58,792 nucleotides of DNA from Aldersonia sp036524855 (GTDB lineage Bacteria; Actinomycetota; Actinomycetes; Mycobacteriales; Mycobacteriaceae), in the NCBI GenBank assembly GCA_036524855.1, contig DATDBL010000259.1, positions 1 through 58,792 on the forward strand. Direction: 5' to 3'. The notes under the pieces were generated by a model that had not been told where the DNA came from, made no database searches, and worked only from the letters and a program-made list of their open reading frames with translations. Below, piece by piece: positions 44,801-53,398 of the stretch (its first letter is position 1; each line of letters begins with the position of its first letter). The position numbers and the translations under genes were made by a program.

Positions 44801-46013
44801 GGACGCGGGCCTCACTTGCAGCACCTGGTCGCCCGTGCCGTTGTCGGTGGTGATCAGCAGCGACCCGTCGCCCACTGCGGTGGCCGACCGCAGCCGCCCG
44901 TACGCGTTCTCCAGCGCACACCCTGCGCGGCGACGCCGGTGCCGTCGTCCGTCAGCTTCAGCAGTACCAGCTTCTTGCCCTGCTGCGTGCACACGACGAG
45001 CGACTCGGACCAGTCGCCCCACCCGGGTCCGGTCACGAACGTCCCACCCGGTGTGGCGAGCGACGGCGGCGGGCCCGAACTCCACACCGCCGCAACGGCA
45101 CCGGGGAAGCGGCCGGTGTCGGTCATCGGCACGGTCTCGTCGTAGACGCCGGGCACGACATTCGGCGAGTAACCGTAGTTGCCACCCGCGCGCAGCAGGT
45201 TCACCTCGTCATCGCGAAACGTGCCCTGCTCGATGGCGTAGACGCGCCCGCTGCCCGGCTGCACGGCCAGCCCCTGCGGGTTGCGGTGTCCGAACGTGTA
45301 CACGGGGCTCGCGGGATCCGGATTGCCCGGCGCCGGGGCACCGGTGGTGGTGATGTGCAGGACCTTGCCACCGAACACCCGAAGATCCTGCGGCACGTGC
45401 GCCTGCGCGGAGTCGCCCGTGCCCACAACAGCGTGCCGTCGGCGGCGGCGAGGATCCGGCAGCCACCGTGCCGCCCGCCGGCACCGACGGGTATCCCGGT
45501 GAAGACCGTGCCGACCCGGTCGAGGCGCGTCCAGCCCGGATCGGCCCGCCAGCGACGACACGGATGTCGGCGGCGGGTTCAGCGCTGCCGGTGCCGTAGA
45601 ACGGGATGTTGCGCAGGATGTCCGCGCTGCCGAGCGGATCATCCCCGATATGACCCTGGCAGCTGTACAGCTTGCGGTCGGCGGCGAAGTCGGGCGACAG
45701 CGCCAGCCCCATCAGGCCGGTCTCGCCGCCGACGAACAGGTCGGACAGGTCGGCCTCGACGGTGCCGACCGAGCCGTCGGCGCGTTTGACGACGAAAGCG
45801 GCCGCCGCGTTCGCCGGTGAGGACGGCGCCGTCGGGCGCGAGCACGACGTCCCACGGACGCGACAGCCCGTCGAGGACGGGTGCCGCCGTGAGCGATGGA
45901 GCCGCGGGCTGGGCGCGCGCCACACCACCCTCGACGAGACCCGGGGAGCCGAGACCGAGTGCCGCCGCCGAGACCGCCAGAGCCGCTGCCAACCGCCGCA
46001 TGTGCCCGATCAT
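44801..46013 (-). pseudogene. PQQ/glucose-sorbosone dehydrogenase-like, multiply frameshifted
   Basis: An exported beta-propeller sugar dehydrogenase can be followed from a signal peptide (RRLAAALAVSAAALGLGSPGL) through SRPWDVVLAPDGAVLTGERGG, then after a shift VGTVEADLSDLFVGGETGLMGLALSPDF, then in other frames VGTGDSAQAHVPQDLRVFGGKVLHI, FGHRNPQGLAVQPGSGRVYAIEQG, GGNYGYSPN and finally ENAYGRLRSATAVGDGSLLITTDNG. Shifts fall near 45820, 45520, 45430 and 44925. The last frame runs without a stop into the cyclase gene. With at least four indels this is a pseudogene. Confidence 0.8.
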
Positions 46014-46059
46014 GCCGCAGTCGGTACCCGAACCGCGGGCTATCGCAAACCCGCGCGGG

Positions 46060-46341
46060 TCACGACCGCACCAGCCGTGCGATGGCCGCGGACGCCTCCT
46101 TCACCTTCGCGTCGGCGTCGGGACCGCCCTCGCGCGCGGCCTCGACCACGCAGCCGGCGAGGTGGGCGTCGAGCAGTTTCAGCGAGACGGACTGCAGGGC
46201 GCTGGTCACGGCGGACACCTGGGTGAGCACATCGATGCAGTAGCGGTCGTCGGCGATCATCCGCGAGATGCCCGCGACCTGCCCCTCGATGCGGCGCAGC
46301 CGCTTGAGCAGCTCGTCCTTTTCGGGCGAGTAGGAGTTCAT
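46060..46341 (-). CDS. csoR: CsoR-type copper-sensing repressor
   Basis: 93-residue all-helical metal-sensing repressor. LLKRLRRIEGQVAGISRMI is the family helix, and the Cu(I) ligands Cys35, His60 and Cys64 (DDRYCIDVL and AHLAGCV) are all present, in the spacing of M. tuberculosis CsoR. Copper binding releases DNA. No copper exporter is adjacent, so targets other than itself must lie elsewhere. The ATG overlaps the stop of the membrane protein gene upstream. Confidence 0.9.
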   Translation of the reverse strand: MNSYSPEKDELLKRLRRIEGQVAGISRMIADDRYCIDVLTQVSAVTSALQSVSLKLLDAHLAGCVVEAAREGGPDADAKVKEASAAIARLVRS

Positions 46342-46607
46342 GGCTCCAGGGTACCCCCCTCGGGTACTCGCGCGACAGCATCGCGACGTCGCCGCAGCAC
46401 CAGAACGTCGACGACGAGCAGACCGGCGGCAGCGACCATCACCGAGGCAGTGGTGAGCCAGGTCCCCGAATACGTCGTCGAGACGAACGGCGCGACGCCG
46501 TCGTCCACCGGGCCGAAGGTCGTCGACGGGGTACCGACGACCCAACACGCGACGCCGCCGACGACGCAGAGCGCAGCGACGACGACCTCGACCCGGATGC
46601 GCGTCAT
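46338..46607 (-). CDS. Small two-helix membrane protein
   Basis: 89 residues, hydrophobic segments VEVVVAALCVVGGVACWVVG and LTTASVMVAAAGLLVVDVLVLRRRR, with a positively charged inner end. The stop overlaps the csoR start and its start overlaps the DUF3093-like stop, forming a tight three-gene run. Function unknown. Confidence 0.7.
   Translation of the reverse strand: MTRIRVEVVVAALCVVGGVACWVVGTPSTTFGPVDDGVAPFVSTTYSGTWLTTASVMVAAAGLLVVDVLVLRRRRDAVARVPEGGTLEP
46351..46367. promoter_or_regulatory. csoR: Candidate CsoR operator
   Basis: GTACCC-N5-GGGTAC, a 17-bp palindrome with a C-rich half, starting 10 bp before the csoR ATG. It resembles the TACCCC...GGGTA operators bound by CsoR/RicR proteins. 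It lies inside the last codons of the upstream membrane-protein gene, so autoregulation would act from within that ORF. Confidence 0.6.
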
Positions 46608-47062
46608 CCGGCCACCGCCGTCGCCAGAGCCTGCCGCAGAGCCGCGTCGTCGCGCGCCCAGGCTCGCACCAGCGACCCGTCCTGCAGGCGCAACCCGACC
46701 GCCGTGCGACGACGCGGCACGTCGGCGAGTTCGCCGAGCGTGCGCGCGGTCTCCCAGGGTTCGACGGAGCGACGGTGCTCATCGGGCGGTTCGAGAACGG
46801 CCGCAACGTCGCTGAGCGGAAGGGACTCGGTGCCATTGCGCAACGCCTGGGTCGTCACCTCGACGCTCACGTGCCGTCGGGCGGCGACGATCTGCACCCA
46901 CGTCGCGCCGGCCAGCAGCACCGCGCAGATCGGCAGCACGAGCCAGTGCACGCGCGCACCGGTCACGATCTCGACGACGGCGACCACCAGGCACAGCGTG
47001 GGACCGTAGGCGAGCGCCCGCCAGCGACCGCCCGGTTCGCGGTACAGCACCCGGGTGGCCAT
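46604..47062 (-). CDS. DUF3093-like membrane protein
   Basis: 152 residues. Two N-terminal helices (YGPTLCLVVAVVEIVTGARVHWLVLPICAVLLAGATW) are followed by a cytosolic beta-rich domain (VQIVAARRHVSVEVTTQALRNGTESLPLSDVAAVLEPP, then TAVGLRLQDGSLVRAWARDD). This fits actinobacterial DUF3093, with some PH-domain likeness. ATGA overlap with the next gene. Function unknown. Confidence 0.72.
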   Translation of the reverse strand: MATRVLYREPGGRWRALAYGPTLCLVVAVVEIVTGARVHWLVLPICAVLLAGATWVQIVAARRHVSVEVTTQALRNGTESLPLSDVAAVLEPPDEHRRSVEPWETARTLGELADVPRRRTAVGLRLQDGSLVRAWARDDAALRQALATAVAG

Positions 47063-47067
47063 CAGAG

Positions 47068-47502
47068 TCACGACGCGTACCAGTCGCCCGCCGCGGGCCG
47101 GTACACCATCACCGCCGCGACGAAGAGCAGCATCGAGATCGGGAACACGAGCTGGGGCACCAGCCCGACGAGCGAGGCGAAAATTTGGAGGAAACCGAAC
47201 ACCACCGACAACACCATCAGCGTCCGCCGAAACCGCGGATCGCCGTCGCGCACCGGCCGCACGAGGAACGCGATGGCCGCGCCGACCGCGAGGGAAATCG
47301 CACCCCACCCCCGCACGAGCACAGTGAGCGAACCCGCGTTGTCACCGGCGGCTTCGCGAATCGTGTCCGCGGACATCGTCAGATAGAGCATTCCGAACAA
47401 AACCAGCAGTACCGCGGAGCCGCACCAGAGCCAGAATGCGATCCTGACGATGAGGGGACGGTCGACAGCGTTCGATCCAGACGACATTGGCACAGCTGTC
47501 AT
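47068..47502 (-). CDS. Four-helix membrane protein
   Basis: 144 residues, four hydrophobic segments (IAFWLWCGSAVLLVLFGMLYL, WGAISLAVGAAIAFLV, LMVLSVVFGFLQIFASLVGLV, LVFPISMLLFVAAVMVY). An ATG at 47487 is an alternative start. Similar in layout to the protein at 47769-48305. Function unknown. Confidence 0.72.
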   Translation of the reverse strand: MTAVPMSSGSNAVDRPLIVRIAFWLWCGSAVLLVLFGMLYLTMSADTIREAAGDNAGSLTVLVRGWGAISLAVGAAIAFLVRPVRDGDPRFRRTLMVLSVVFGFLQIFASLVGLVPQLVFPISMLLFVAAVMVYRPAAGDWYAS

Positions 47503-47538
47503 CCTGCGCTATCGCGCCGCCGCAGACGAATCCGCGCC

Positions 47539-47658
47539 TCAGCCGATCAGCTGCGGGACCAGCAGAGCCGCCACGGTGACGATGCCAAACAGAACGACCA
47601 GGCCGAGCATGGCCAATTCGCGACGCGCACTGTGACGTTGCTGGATAACGACCCGCAT
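47539..47658 (-). CDS. 39-residue membrane peptide
   Basis: Starts at ATG 47658 with GGAGGGG 7 bases upstream. Basic N-terminus (MRVVIQQRHSARREL) then one hydrophobic helix (LGLVVLFGIVTVAALLVPQLI). The strong ribosome-binding site and clear topology argue for a real small protein. Function unknown. Confidence 0.6.
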   Translation of the reverse strand: MRVVIQQRHSARRELAMLGLVVLFGIVTVAALLVPQLIG

Positions 47659-47768
47659 TCGGTGCCCCTCCGTTGTAGTCGGTTCCGGTGGATTCGATCT
47701 GGATACCCTGTGAATGCAGCCACCATACATTCGACCGGGCGCAACACAAATCGGTTCGGATGCCGACC

Positions 47769-48305
47769 TCAGCGAATGGGGGGCCGTGTGACGAAGAACT
47801 CGTTCGACGCGCGGCGGTGCATCAAAACGATCGCGCCGGCGGCTGCTACCGCAGCGAGGATCGCGAGCCCGCCGGAGATGATCGACGCGATACCGGTCGT
47901 GTCGCCGAGACCGAGCAGCGCCGGCACCGCGAGGAACACGAGGAACGTTCCAGCCATGGTCAGCACGGTGCGTGCCCATGCCTTGCCGCGGCGCATCTGC
48001 ACGGCAACCAGCAGCGTCAGGGCCGCAAGCGCCACGCCGATCGCCACCCCGATGGCGATCCCGCCGTAGAGGACCAGTTCGATCGTGGAGCGGGTGGCGG
48101 CGAGGTTCGGGTCGCGCGCGGACAGGTCGTGGGCAAGCTGATCGATGTAGGCGTCGCGGTCGCTCAGGACGCCCCCGAGGGACACGAGAACCTGCGCGAG
48201 CGAGAGGCCGACGACTGCCCACCACAGCTGATACGCCGTCCCGACGTCCTCGGGGACGGGCCGTTCCGGCTGTGTCTCCCCGGCCTCCCCGAACCGAGCT
48301 GTCAC
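47769..48305 (-). CDS. Four-helix membrane protein downstream of hemB
   Basis: 178 residues with helices at LWWAVVGLSLAQVLVSLGGV, LVLYGGIAIGVAIGVALAALTLLVAV, VLTMAGTFLVFLAVPALLGL and SGGLAILAAVAAAGAIVLM. Between helices 1 and 2 lies a charged extracytoplasmic loop. The GTG start overlaps the hemB stop, so it belongs to the hemB transcript. Function unknown. Confidence 0.75.
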   Translation of the reverse strand: MTARFGEAGETQPERPVPEDVGTAYQLWWAVVGLSLAQVLVSLGGVLSDRDAYIDQLAHDLSARDPNLAATRSTIELVLYGGIAIGVAIGVALAALTLLVAVQMRRGKAWARTVLTMAGTFLVFLAVPALLGLGDTTGIASIISGGLAILAAVAAAGAIVLMHRRASNEFFVTRPPIR

Positions 48306-49279
48306 GCCAGCCGGGCCGCGACCTCGGCGGCCCAGTAGGTGAGCACGATGTCGGCGCCGGCGCGCCGGATCGAAAGCAGCGACTCGAGCACCGCGGCATC
48401 GCGGTCGATCCAGCCGTTCGCGGCCGCGGCGCTGATCATCGCGTACTCACCGGAGATCTGATACGCCGCGACCGGCACGGTGGCGCGGTCGGCGACCTCA
48501 CGCAGCACGTCGAGGTAGGACATCGCCGGCTTCACCATCACGATGTCGGCACCCTCGGCCTCGTCGAGGGCGACCTCGCGTGCGGCCTCGCGGCGGTTGG
48601 CCGCGTCCTGCTGGTAGGTGCGCCGGTCGCCCTGCAACGACGATCCGACGGCCTCGCGGAACGGTCCGTAGAACGCGGAGGCGTACTTGGCGGCGTAGGC
48701 GATGATGCCGGTGTCGACGTGGCCGGCGACGTCGAGCGCGGTACGGATCGCGCCGACCTGCCCGTCCATCATGCCGCTGGTGCCGAGCAGGTGCGCCCCT
48801 GCGTCGGCCTGCGCGAGCGCCATGTCAACGTAGCGGCGCAGCGACGCGTCGTTGTCGACGTAGCCGTCGGACGCGAGGACGCCGCAGTGGCCGTGGTCGG
48901 TGAACTCGTCGAGGCAGGTGTCGGCCATGACGACGGTGTCGGCGCCGACCTCCTCGCGCAGCGCGGCCAGACCGCGGTTGAGAATGCCGTCGGGCTCACT
49001 GGCCGCGGTGCCGGCGGCGTCCTTGTCCTCGGACCGTGGGACGCCGAACAGCATCAGCCCGCCGACGCCGGCGCTCACCGCGTCGACGGCGGCCTTGCGT
49101 AGCGAATCCATCGTGTGCTGCGCGACGCCGGGCATCGAGCCGATTGGGCGCGGCTCGGCGATGCCGTCGGCGACGAACATCGGCAGCACGAGATGCCTTG
49201 GCTCCAGCGACGTTTCCGCCACAAGCCGACGCATCGCCGGGGTCGTGCGGAGCCGGCGGGGTCTATCGACAGGAAACAC
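48302..49279 (-). CDS. hemB: Delta-aminolevulinic acid dehydratase HemB
   Basis: 325-residue porphobilinogen synthase. The two active-site lysines sit in IIAYAAKYASAFYGPFREA and DIVMVKPAMSYLD; RRTYQQD and GEYAMISAAAANGW are also conserved. The metal-site region reads MADTCLDEFTDHGHCG. I choose GTG 49279 (VFPVDRPRRLRTTPAMRRLV), with GGAGC 8 bases upstream, because sequence further upstream is the terminator hairpin of hemD. Confidence 0.95.
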   Translation of the reverse strand: MFPVDRPRRLRTTPAMRRLVAETSLEPRHLVLPMFVADGIAEPRPIGSMPGVAQHTMDSLRKAAVDAVSAGVGGLMLFGVPRSEDKDAAGTAASEPDGILNRGLAALREEVGADTVVMADTCLDEFTDHGHCGVLASDGYVDNDASLRRYVDMALAQADAGAHLLGTSGMMDGQVGAIRTALDVAGHVDTGIIAYAAKYASAFYGPFREAVGSSLQGDRRTYQQDAANRREAAREVALDEAEGADIVMVKPAMSYLDVLREVADRATVPVAAYQISGEYAMISAAAANGWIDRDAAVLESLLSIRRAGADIVLTYWAAEVAARLA

Positions 49280-49300
49280 TGAATGGGCTCCGTTCGCTCG

Positions 49301-49348
49301 ACCCGTGAGTGGTTGAAGAGTCCAGACACTCGTCAACCACTCACGGGT
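49301..49348. terminator. 16-bp stem-loop between hemD and hemB
   Basis: ACCCGTGAGTGGTTGA at 49301-49316 pairs perfectly with 49333-49348 around a 16-nt loop, just beyond the hemD stop. It should end the rex-hem operon before hemB, so hemB likely has its own promoter in the short space left. The inner 13-bp arm is identical to that of the terminator at 10518-10558. Confidence 0.8.
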
Positions 49349-49351
49349 GCG

Positions 49352-50917
49352 TCAGCGCCTGCTGCGGGTCTTCTTGCGGGGCGGCGGGAGCATGCCCTCG
49401 GCGCGGAGCCGGGCGGCGTGCTCGGCAAGCGCCTCGACGAGCGGGCCGACCTCGGCGGTCTCGGGCTGCACGTCGACGCGCAGGCCGAACTCCGTCGCAG
49501 TCTCGGCGGTCTTCGGGCCGATGCACGCGACGATCGTGCGCGCGTGTGGCTTGCCGGCGATGCCGACCAGGTTGCGCACCGTCGACGACGACGTGAACAG
49601 CACCGCGTCGAAGCCGCCGGTCTTGATCATCTCGCGGGTCGAGGCCGGTGGCGGCGCCGCGCGTACGGTGCGGTACGCGGTGACGTCGTCGATCTCCCAG
49701 CCCCGCTCGCGCAGCCCCTCGGCAAGGGTCTCGGTCGCAATGTCCGCGCGCGGCAACAGGATCCGGTTGACCGGGTCGAAGACGTCGTCGTAGGGCGCGA
49801 ATTCATCGAGCAGGCCGAGGCTGGACTGCTCGCCGGTCGGCACGAGTTCGGGGCTGATGCCGAACGAGCGCACCTTGTTCGCGGTGGCCTCCCCGACGCA
49901 GGCGATCTTCACTCCGGAGAACGCGCGGGCGTCGAGACCGAACTCGGCGAACTTCTCCCACACCGCCTTCACGGCGTTCGTCGAGGTGAACACCACCCAC
50001 TGATAGCGGCCGTCCACCAACCCCTTGACGGCCCTTTCCATCTGCGCGGGACTGCGCGGCGGTTCGACGGCGATGGTCGGCACCTCGATCGGGATGGCGC
50101 CGTGGGTGACGAGCCGCTCGCTCATTTCCGCGGCCTGGTCCTTGGTGCGCGGCACCAGCACGGTCCAGCCGTACAGTGCGCGCGACTCCCACCACGACAT
50201 CTTCGAGCGGTTCGCCACGACCTTGCCGACCGTCAGCACCAGCGGCCCGACCAGTTCGGACGCGGCGTCGTTGAGGGTCGCGAGCGTCGCCTCGACGGTG
50301 CGCTGCTGCCGCGTGGTGCCGCGGACGGTGACCGCGACGGGGGTCTGCGGCGCGTGACCGTGCTCCACCAGCGCGCTCGCCGCCTCGGCGAGGTGACCGG
50401 CGGTGGCGTGCAGCACGAGCGGACCGGGCGCGGCGGCGAGCGCGGCCCAGTCGACCTCGCCGCGGACGTCGGCCTCGGTGTGCGCCGAGCCGAGCGCCAT
50501 GCCGGCGTAGGCGGGGACCGCGGACCCGGCGGGCAGGCCCGGCAGCGCCTCGAACGCGATGTGCGACTTCGACACGGCGTTGACCTCGGCGATCACCGAA
50601 TCGGTCGACAGCGGGTCACCGGCGACGACGCGGACGACGTCGTGGCCCGCCCTCGCCTCGGTGACCAGCGTCTTCGCCACCTCGGCGGGATCGCCTAGGG
50701 CGGGTCGGACGTCGACGGGCGATTCGCCGGTCTCGGCGTCACGCTCGACGTCGGCGCCGATCAGGGCGACGACACCCGGGTCGACGTCGGGGTCGGTGAA
50801 CGCCAGCGACGCGCGGGCCAGGGCGTCACGGGCGTGGACGGTCAGCAGTGCCGGGTCGCCTGGGCCGGATCCGACGAACAGGATCCGTCCGGGGTTGGGC
50901 TTGTGTGCTCGGCTCAT
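49352..50917 (-). CDS. hemD: Bifunctional uroporphyrinogen-III methyltransferase/synthase
   Basis: 521 residues in two domains. The N-terminal SUMT-like part starts RILFVGSGPGDPALLTVHARDAL and has VVRVVAGDPLSTD. The C-terminal uroporphyrinogen-III synthase part starts GWTVLVPRTKDQAAEMSERL and has WVVFTSTNAVKAVWEKF, VGEATANKV and AVLFTSSSTVRNLVG. This fusion is standard in actinobacteria. The tail is basic (PPPRKKTRSRR). ATG 50917 is chosen from the MSRAHKPNPGRILFVG start. Confidence 0.93.
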   Translation of the reverse strand: MSRAHKPNPGRILFVGSGPGDPALLTVHARDALARASLAFTDPDVDPGVVALIGADVERDAETGESPVDVRPALGDPAEVAKTLVTEARAGHDVVRVVAGDPLSTDSVIAEVNAVSKSHIAFEALPGLPAGSAVPAYAGMALGSAHTEADVRGEVDWAALAAAPGPLVLHATAGHLAEAASALVEHGHAPQTPVAVTVRGTTRQQRTVEATLATLNDAASELVGPLVLTVGKVVANRSKMSWWESRALYGWTVLVPRTKDQAAEMSERLVTHGAIPIEVPTIAVEPPRSPAQMERAVKGLVDGRYQWVVFTSTNAVKAVWEKFAEFGLDARAFSGVKIACVGEATANKVRSFGISPELVPTGEQSSLGLLDEFAPYDDVFDPVNRILLPRADIATETLAEGLRERGWEIDDVTAYRTVRAAPPPASTREMIKTGGFDAVLFTSSSTVRNLVGIAGKPHARTIVACIGPKTAETATEFGLRVDVQPETAEVGPLVEALAEHAARLRAEGMLPPPRKKTRSRR

Positions 50918-50987
50918 CGGTGGTTCTCCAGTGCGTGTCCAACAAATGTCGTGGGGTGGGGATGGGCGGGTGGGTCCGGAGGCTCTG

Positions 50988-51992
50988 TCATGGATGTCCA
51001 CCTCCCCCCGTCACGGGTCCGGCCATCAGGTCACGGGCGCCGAGGTCGAGGAGTTCGTGGGCGAGTTCGCGGCCGAGTCGATCGGCGGCATCCAGCGGAC
51101 CGACCGCCGACGCGCGCAGTACGTCGCTGCCGTCGGGGGCGGCGGCGCAGCCGCGCAGCGAGATCTCGTCGAAGATGCGGCCGTCGTCGTCGAGGGACTC
51201 GACCACCTCGGCCAGCGCCCCGACCGGTGCGGTGCAGCCCGCCTCGAGTTCGGCGAGCAGGGTCCGCTCGGCGGTGACGGCGGCGCGGGACCCGGCGTCG
51301 TCGAGACCCGCGAGGATCTCGCGGATCTCGGTGTCGTCGGCGCGGCACTCGACGGCCAGGGCGCCCTGCGCCGGTGCCGGCAGCACCTGCACGGGCTCGA
51401 GTGCCTCGGTCATCGCGTCGAGCCGTCCGATCCGGGCCAGGCCCGCCCGCGCGACGACGACCGCGTCGAGGTCACCCGAGGTCACCTTGCCGATCCGGGT
51501 GTCGAGGTTGCCGCGCAGCGGGACGATGTCCAGGCCCAGACCCAGCGCGTGCAACTGCCCGATCCGCCGCGGCGCCGACGTGCCGACCTTCGAGCCTGGC
51601 GGCAGTTCGCCCAGCACCATGCCGTCGCGGGCGACCAGCGCGTCGCGGGGATCCTCCCGTGGCGGCACGGCGGCGATGACGAAGCGGTCGTCGGGGGCGG
51701 TGGGCAGGTCCTTGTAGGAGTGCACGGCGAGGTCGACGGCGCCGGCGGCCAGCTGCTCGCGCAGCTCCACGGTGAACACGCCGACGCCGATCTCTGCGAC
51801 CGGCGCGCTGGATTCGTCGCCCGCGGTGCGCACGATCACGAGTTCGGCGCGGTGCCCGGCGGCGACGAGCGCGTCGCGGACCGTACCGGCCTGCGTGGTC
51901 GCGAGCAGGCTGCCGCGCGTCCCGATGCGCAGCACCCGCTCGCGCGAACCCGCCGCGGCCGACTCGGCAGCGGAGGTGGTTGACATACTCAC
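50988..51992 (-). CDS. hemC: Porphobilinogen deaminase HemC
   Basis: 334-residue hydroxymethylbilane synthase. RIGTRGSLLATTQAG, AVHSYKDLPT, EDPRDALVAR and GTSAPRRIGQLHAL are family signatures, and Cys in ELEAGCTAPVGA carries the dipyrromethane cofactor. GTG 51992 overlaps the hemA stop (GTGA); an ATG two codons later is possible. Confidence 0.95.
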   Translation of the reverse strand: MSMSTTSAAESAAAGSRERVLRIGTRGSLLATTQAGTVRDALVAAGHRAELVIVRTAGDESSAPVAEIGVGVFTVELREQLAAGAVDLAVHSYKDLPTAPDDRFVIAAVPPREDPRDALVARDGMVLGELPPGSKVGTSAPRRIGQLHALGLGLDIVPLRGNLDTRIGKVTSGDLDAVVVARAGLARIGRLDAMTEALEPVQVLPAPAQGALAVECRADDTEIREILAGLDDAGSRAAVTAERTLLAELEAGCTAPVGALAEVVESLDDDGRIFDEISLRGCAAAPDGSDVLRASAVGPLDAADRLGRELAHELLDLGARDLMAGPVTGGGGHP

Positions 51993-53398
51993 GAAGCGCT
52001 CCCCCGCTCCTCGTGGAACCCGCTGGTGGTGAAGTCGTCGGCGAGGTCGATCAGGTGATTGTCGACCGGCCGCATCTCCATCGGCGCCGCGACCGCCTGC
52101 GCGGCACCGGGCTCGAGTGCGAACAGCTCACGAAGGGCCTCGGCGTAGGTGTCGCCGCCTGGGGTGGACGCCAGTTGCTTCACCCGCACGGTCGGCGCGT
52201 GAAGCAGCTTGTCGACGACGCGGCGGACGGTCCGCGCGACCTCGTCGCGCTGGGGGTCGTCGAGCCCGGGCAACCGCGACTCGAGCCGCAGCAGTTCGGC
52301 CTCGACCACGTCGGCGGCGCGCTGGCGCAGCGCAGCGACCGTCGGGGTGACCTCCGCCATCCGCTGGCCGGTCAGGTACGCGGCGAGTTCGGCGGCGACG
52401 ATCTGTCGCGCCGCCTCGGCGTCGGCGGCGGCGGCACCGGCGGCCGGGTCCCGCTGCAGGGTCTCCATGTCGATCACGCTGACGCCGGGCAGGCCGGACA
52501 CGGCCCGGTCGACGTCGAAGGGCAGGCCGAGGTCGCACACGACCAGCGGCGACCCGGCGCTGCGCTGGGCCAGCGCGCGGTGGGCGTCGGCGAGGGTGAC
52601 GACGGCGCCCACCGCGCCGGTACAGGTGACCAGCACGTCAGCGTCGGCCATCGCCTCGGCCAGCGCGTCCATCCCGTTCGCGTGCGCGACGATGCCGGTG
52701 GCGGCGGCGGTGTCGGCGAGCCGCTGCGCCTTCTCCAGCGTCCGGTTGACGACCACGATGCGCCCGACCCCGGCCCGGGTCAGGTGCGCGACCGACAGGC
52801 CGCCCATCGCTCCGGCGCCGACCACGACGGCCGTCCGCCCGGCCAGCCCGGTCCCGGTCTCACCGGCCAGAATCGCGTCCGCGCGGCCGAGCGCGACGGA
52901 GACGACGGAGGCGCCGGCGGAGTCGATGCCCGTCTCGGAGTGAACCCGCTTGCCGACCCGCAGCGCCTGCTGGGCCAGTTCGTGCAGCACGCGCCCGGCC
53001 GCCTGCTGCGAGTCCGACGCGGCGTACGCGGCGCGGATCTGGCCGAGCACCTGCTGCTCGCCGACCACCATCGAGTCGAGCCCGCTCGCCACCGCGAACA
53101 GGTGCTCGGCGGCGGCCTCGCTGTAGCGGACGTAGGCGTGCTTGGTGAGGTCGGCGAGCGGCAGATCCGCGTGGGTCGCGAGCAGTTCGCCCACCACCGC
53201 GAGGGCGCCGTGGAACGCGTCGACCACCGCGTACACCTCGACCCGGTTGCAGGTCGAGACGATCATCACCTCGGAGATGTGGCGCGAGGCCAGCATCCGG
53301 TCCGTCAGCTTGGGGCGGTCGGTGTCGATGACCGCAACCCGCTCGAGTACCGACACCGGTGCACTGCGATGCGAGATCCCGACCAGAAGAACACTCAT
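51989..53398 (-). CDS. hemA: Glutamyl-tRNA reductase HemA
   Basis: 469 residues; reduces glutamyl-tRNA to GSA, the first step of C5 heme synthesis. Active-site Cys in IVSTCNRVEVYAVV; GLDSMVVGEQQVLGQIRAAY, the NADPH loop VVVGAGAMGGLSV and VVCDLGLPFDVD are conserved. ATG 53398 (MSVLLVGISHRSAPV) overlaps the rex stop. It is the rate-setting step and is controlled here through the rex operon promoter. Confidence 0.95.
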   Translation of the reverse strand: MSVLLVGISHRSAPVSVLERVAVIDTDRPKLTDRMLASRHISEVMIVSTCNRVEVYAVVDAFHGALAVVGELLATHADLPLADLTKHAYVRYSEAAAEHLFAVASGLDSMVVGEQQVLGQIRAAYAASDSQQAAGRVLHELAQQALRVGKRVHSETGIDSAGASVVSVALGRADAILAGETGTGLAGRTAVVVGAGAMGGLSVAHLTRAGVGRIVVVNRTLEKAQRLADTAAATGIVAHANGMDALAEAMADADVLVTCTGAVGAVVTLADAHRALAQRSAGSPLVVCDLGLPFDVDRAVSGLPGVSVIDMETLQRDPAAGAAAADAEAARQIVAAELAAYLTGQRMAEVTPTVAALRQRAADVVEAELLRLESRLPGLDDPQRDEVARTVRRVVDKLLHAPTVRVKQLASTPGGDTYAEALRELFALEPGAAQAVAAPMEMRPVDNHLIDLADDFTTSGFHEERGSAS

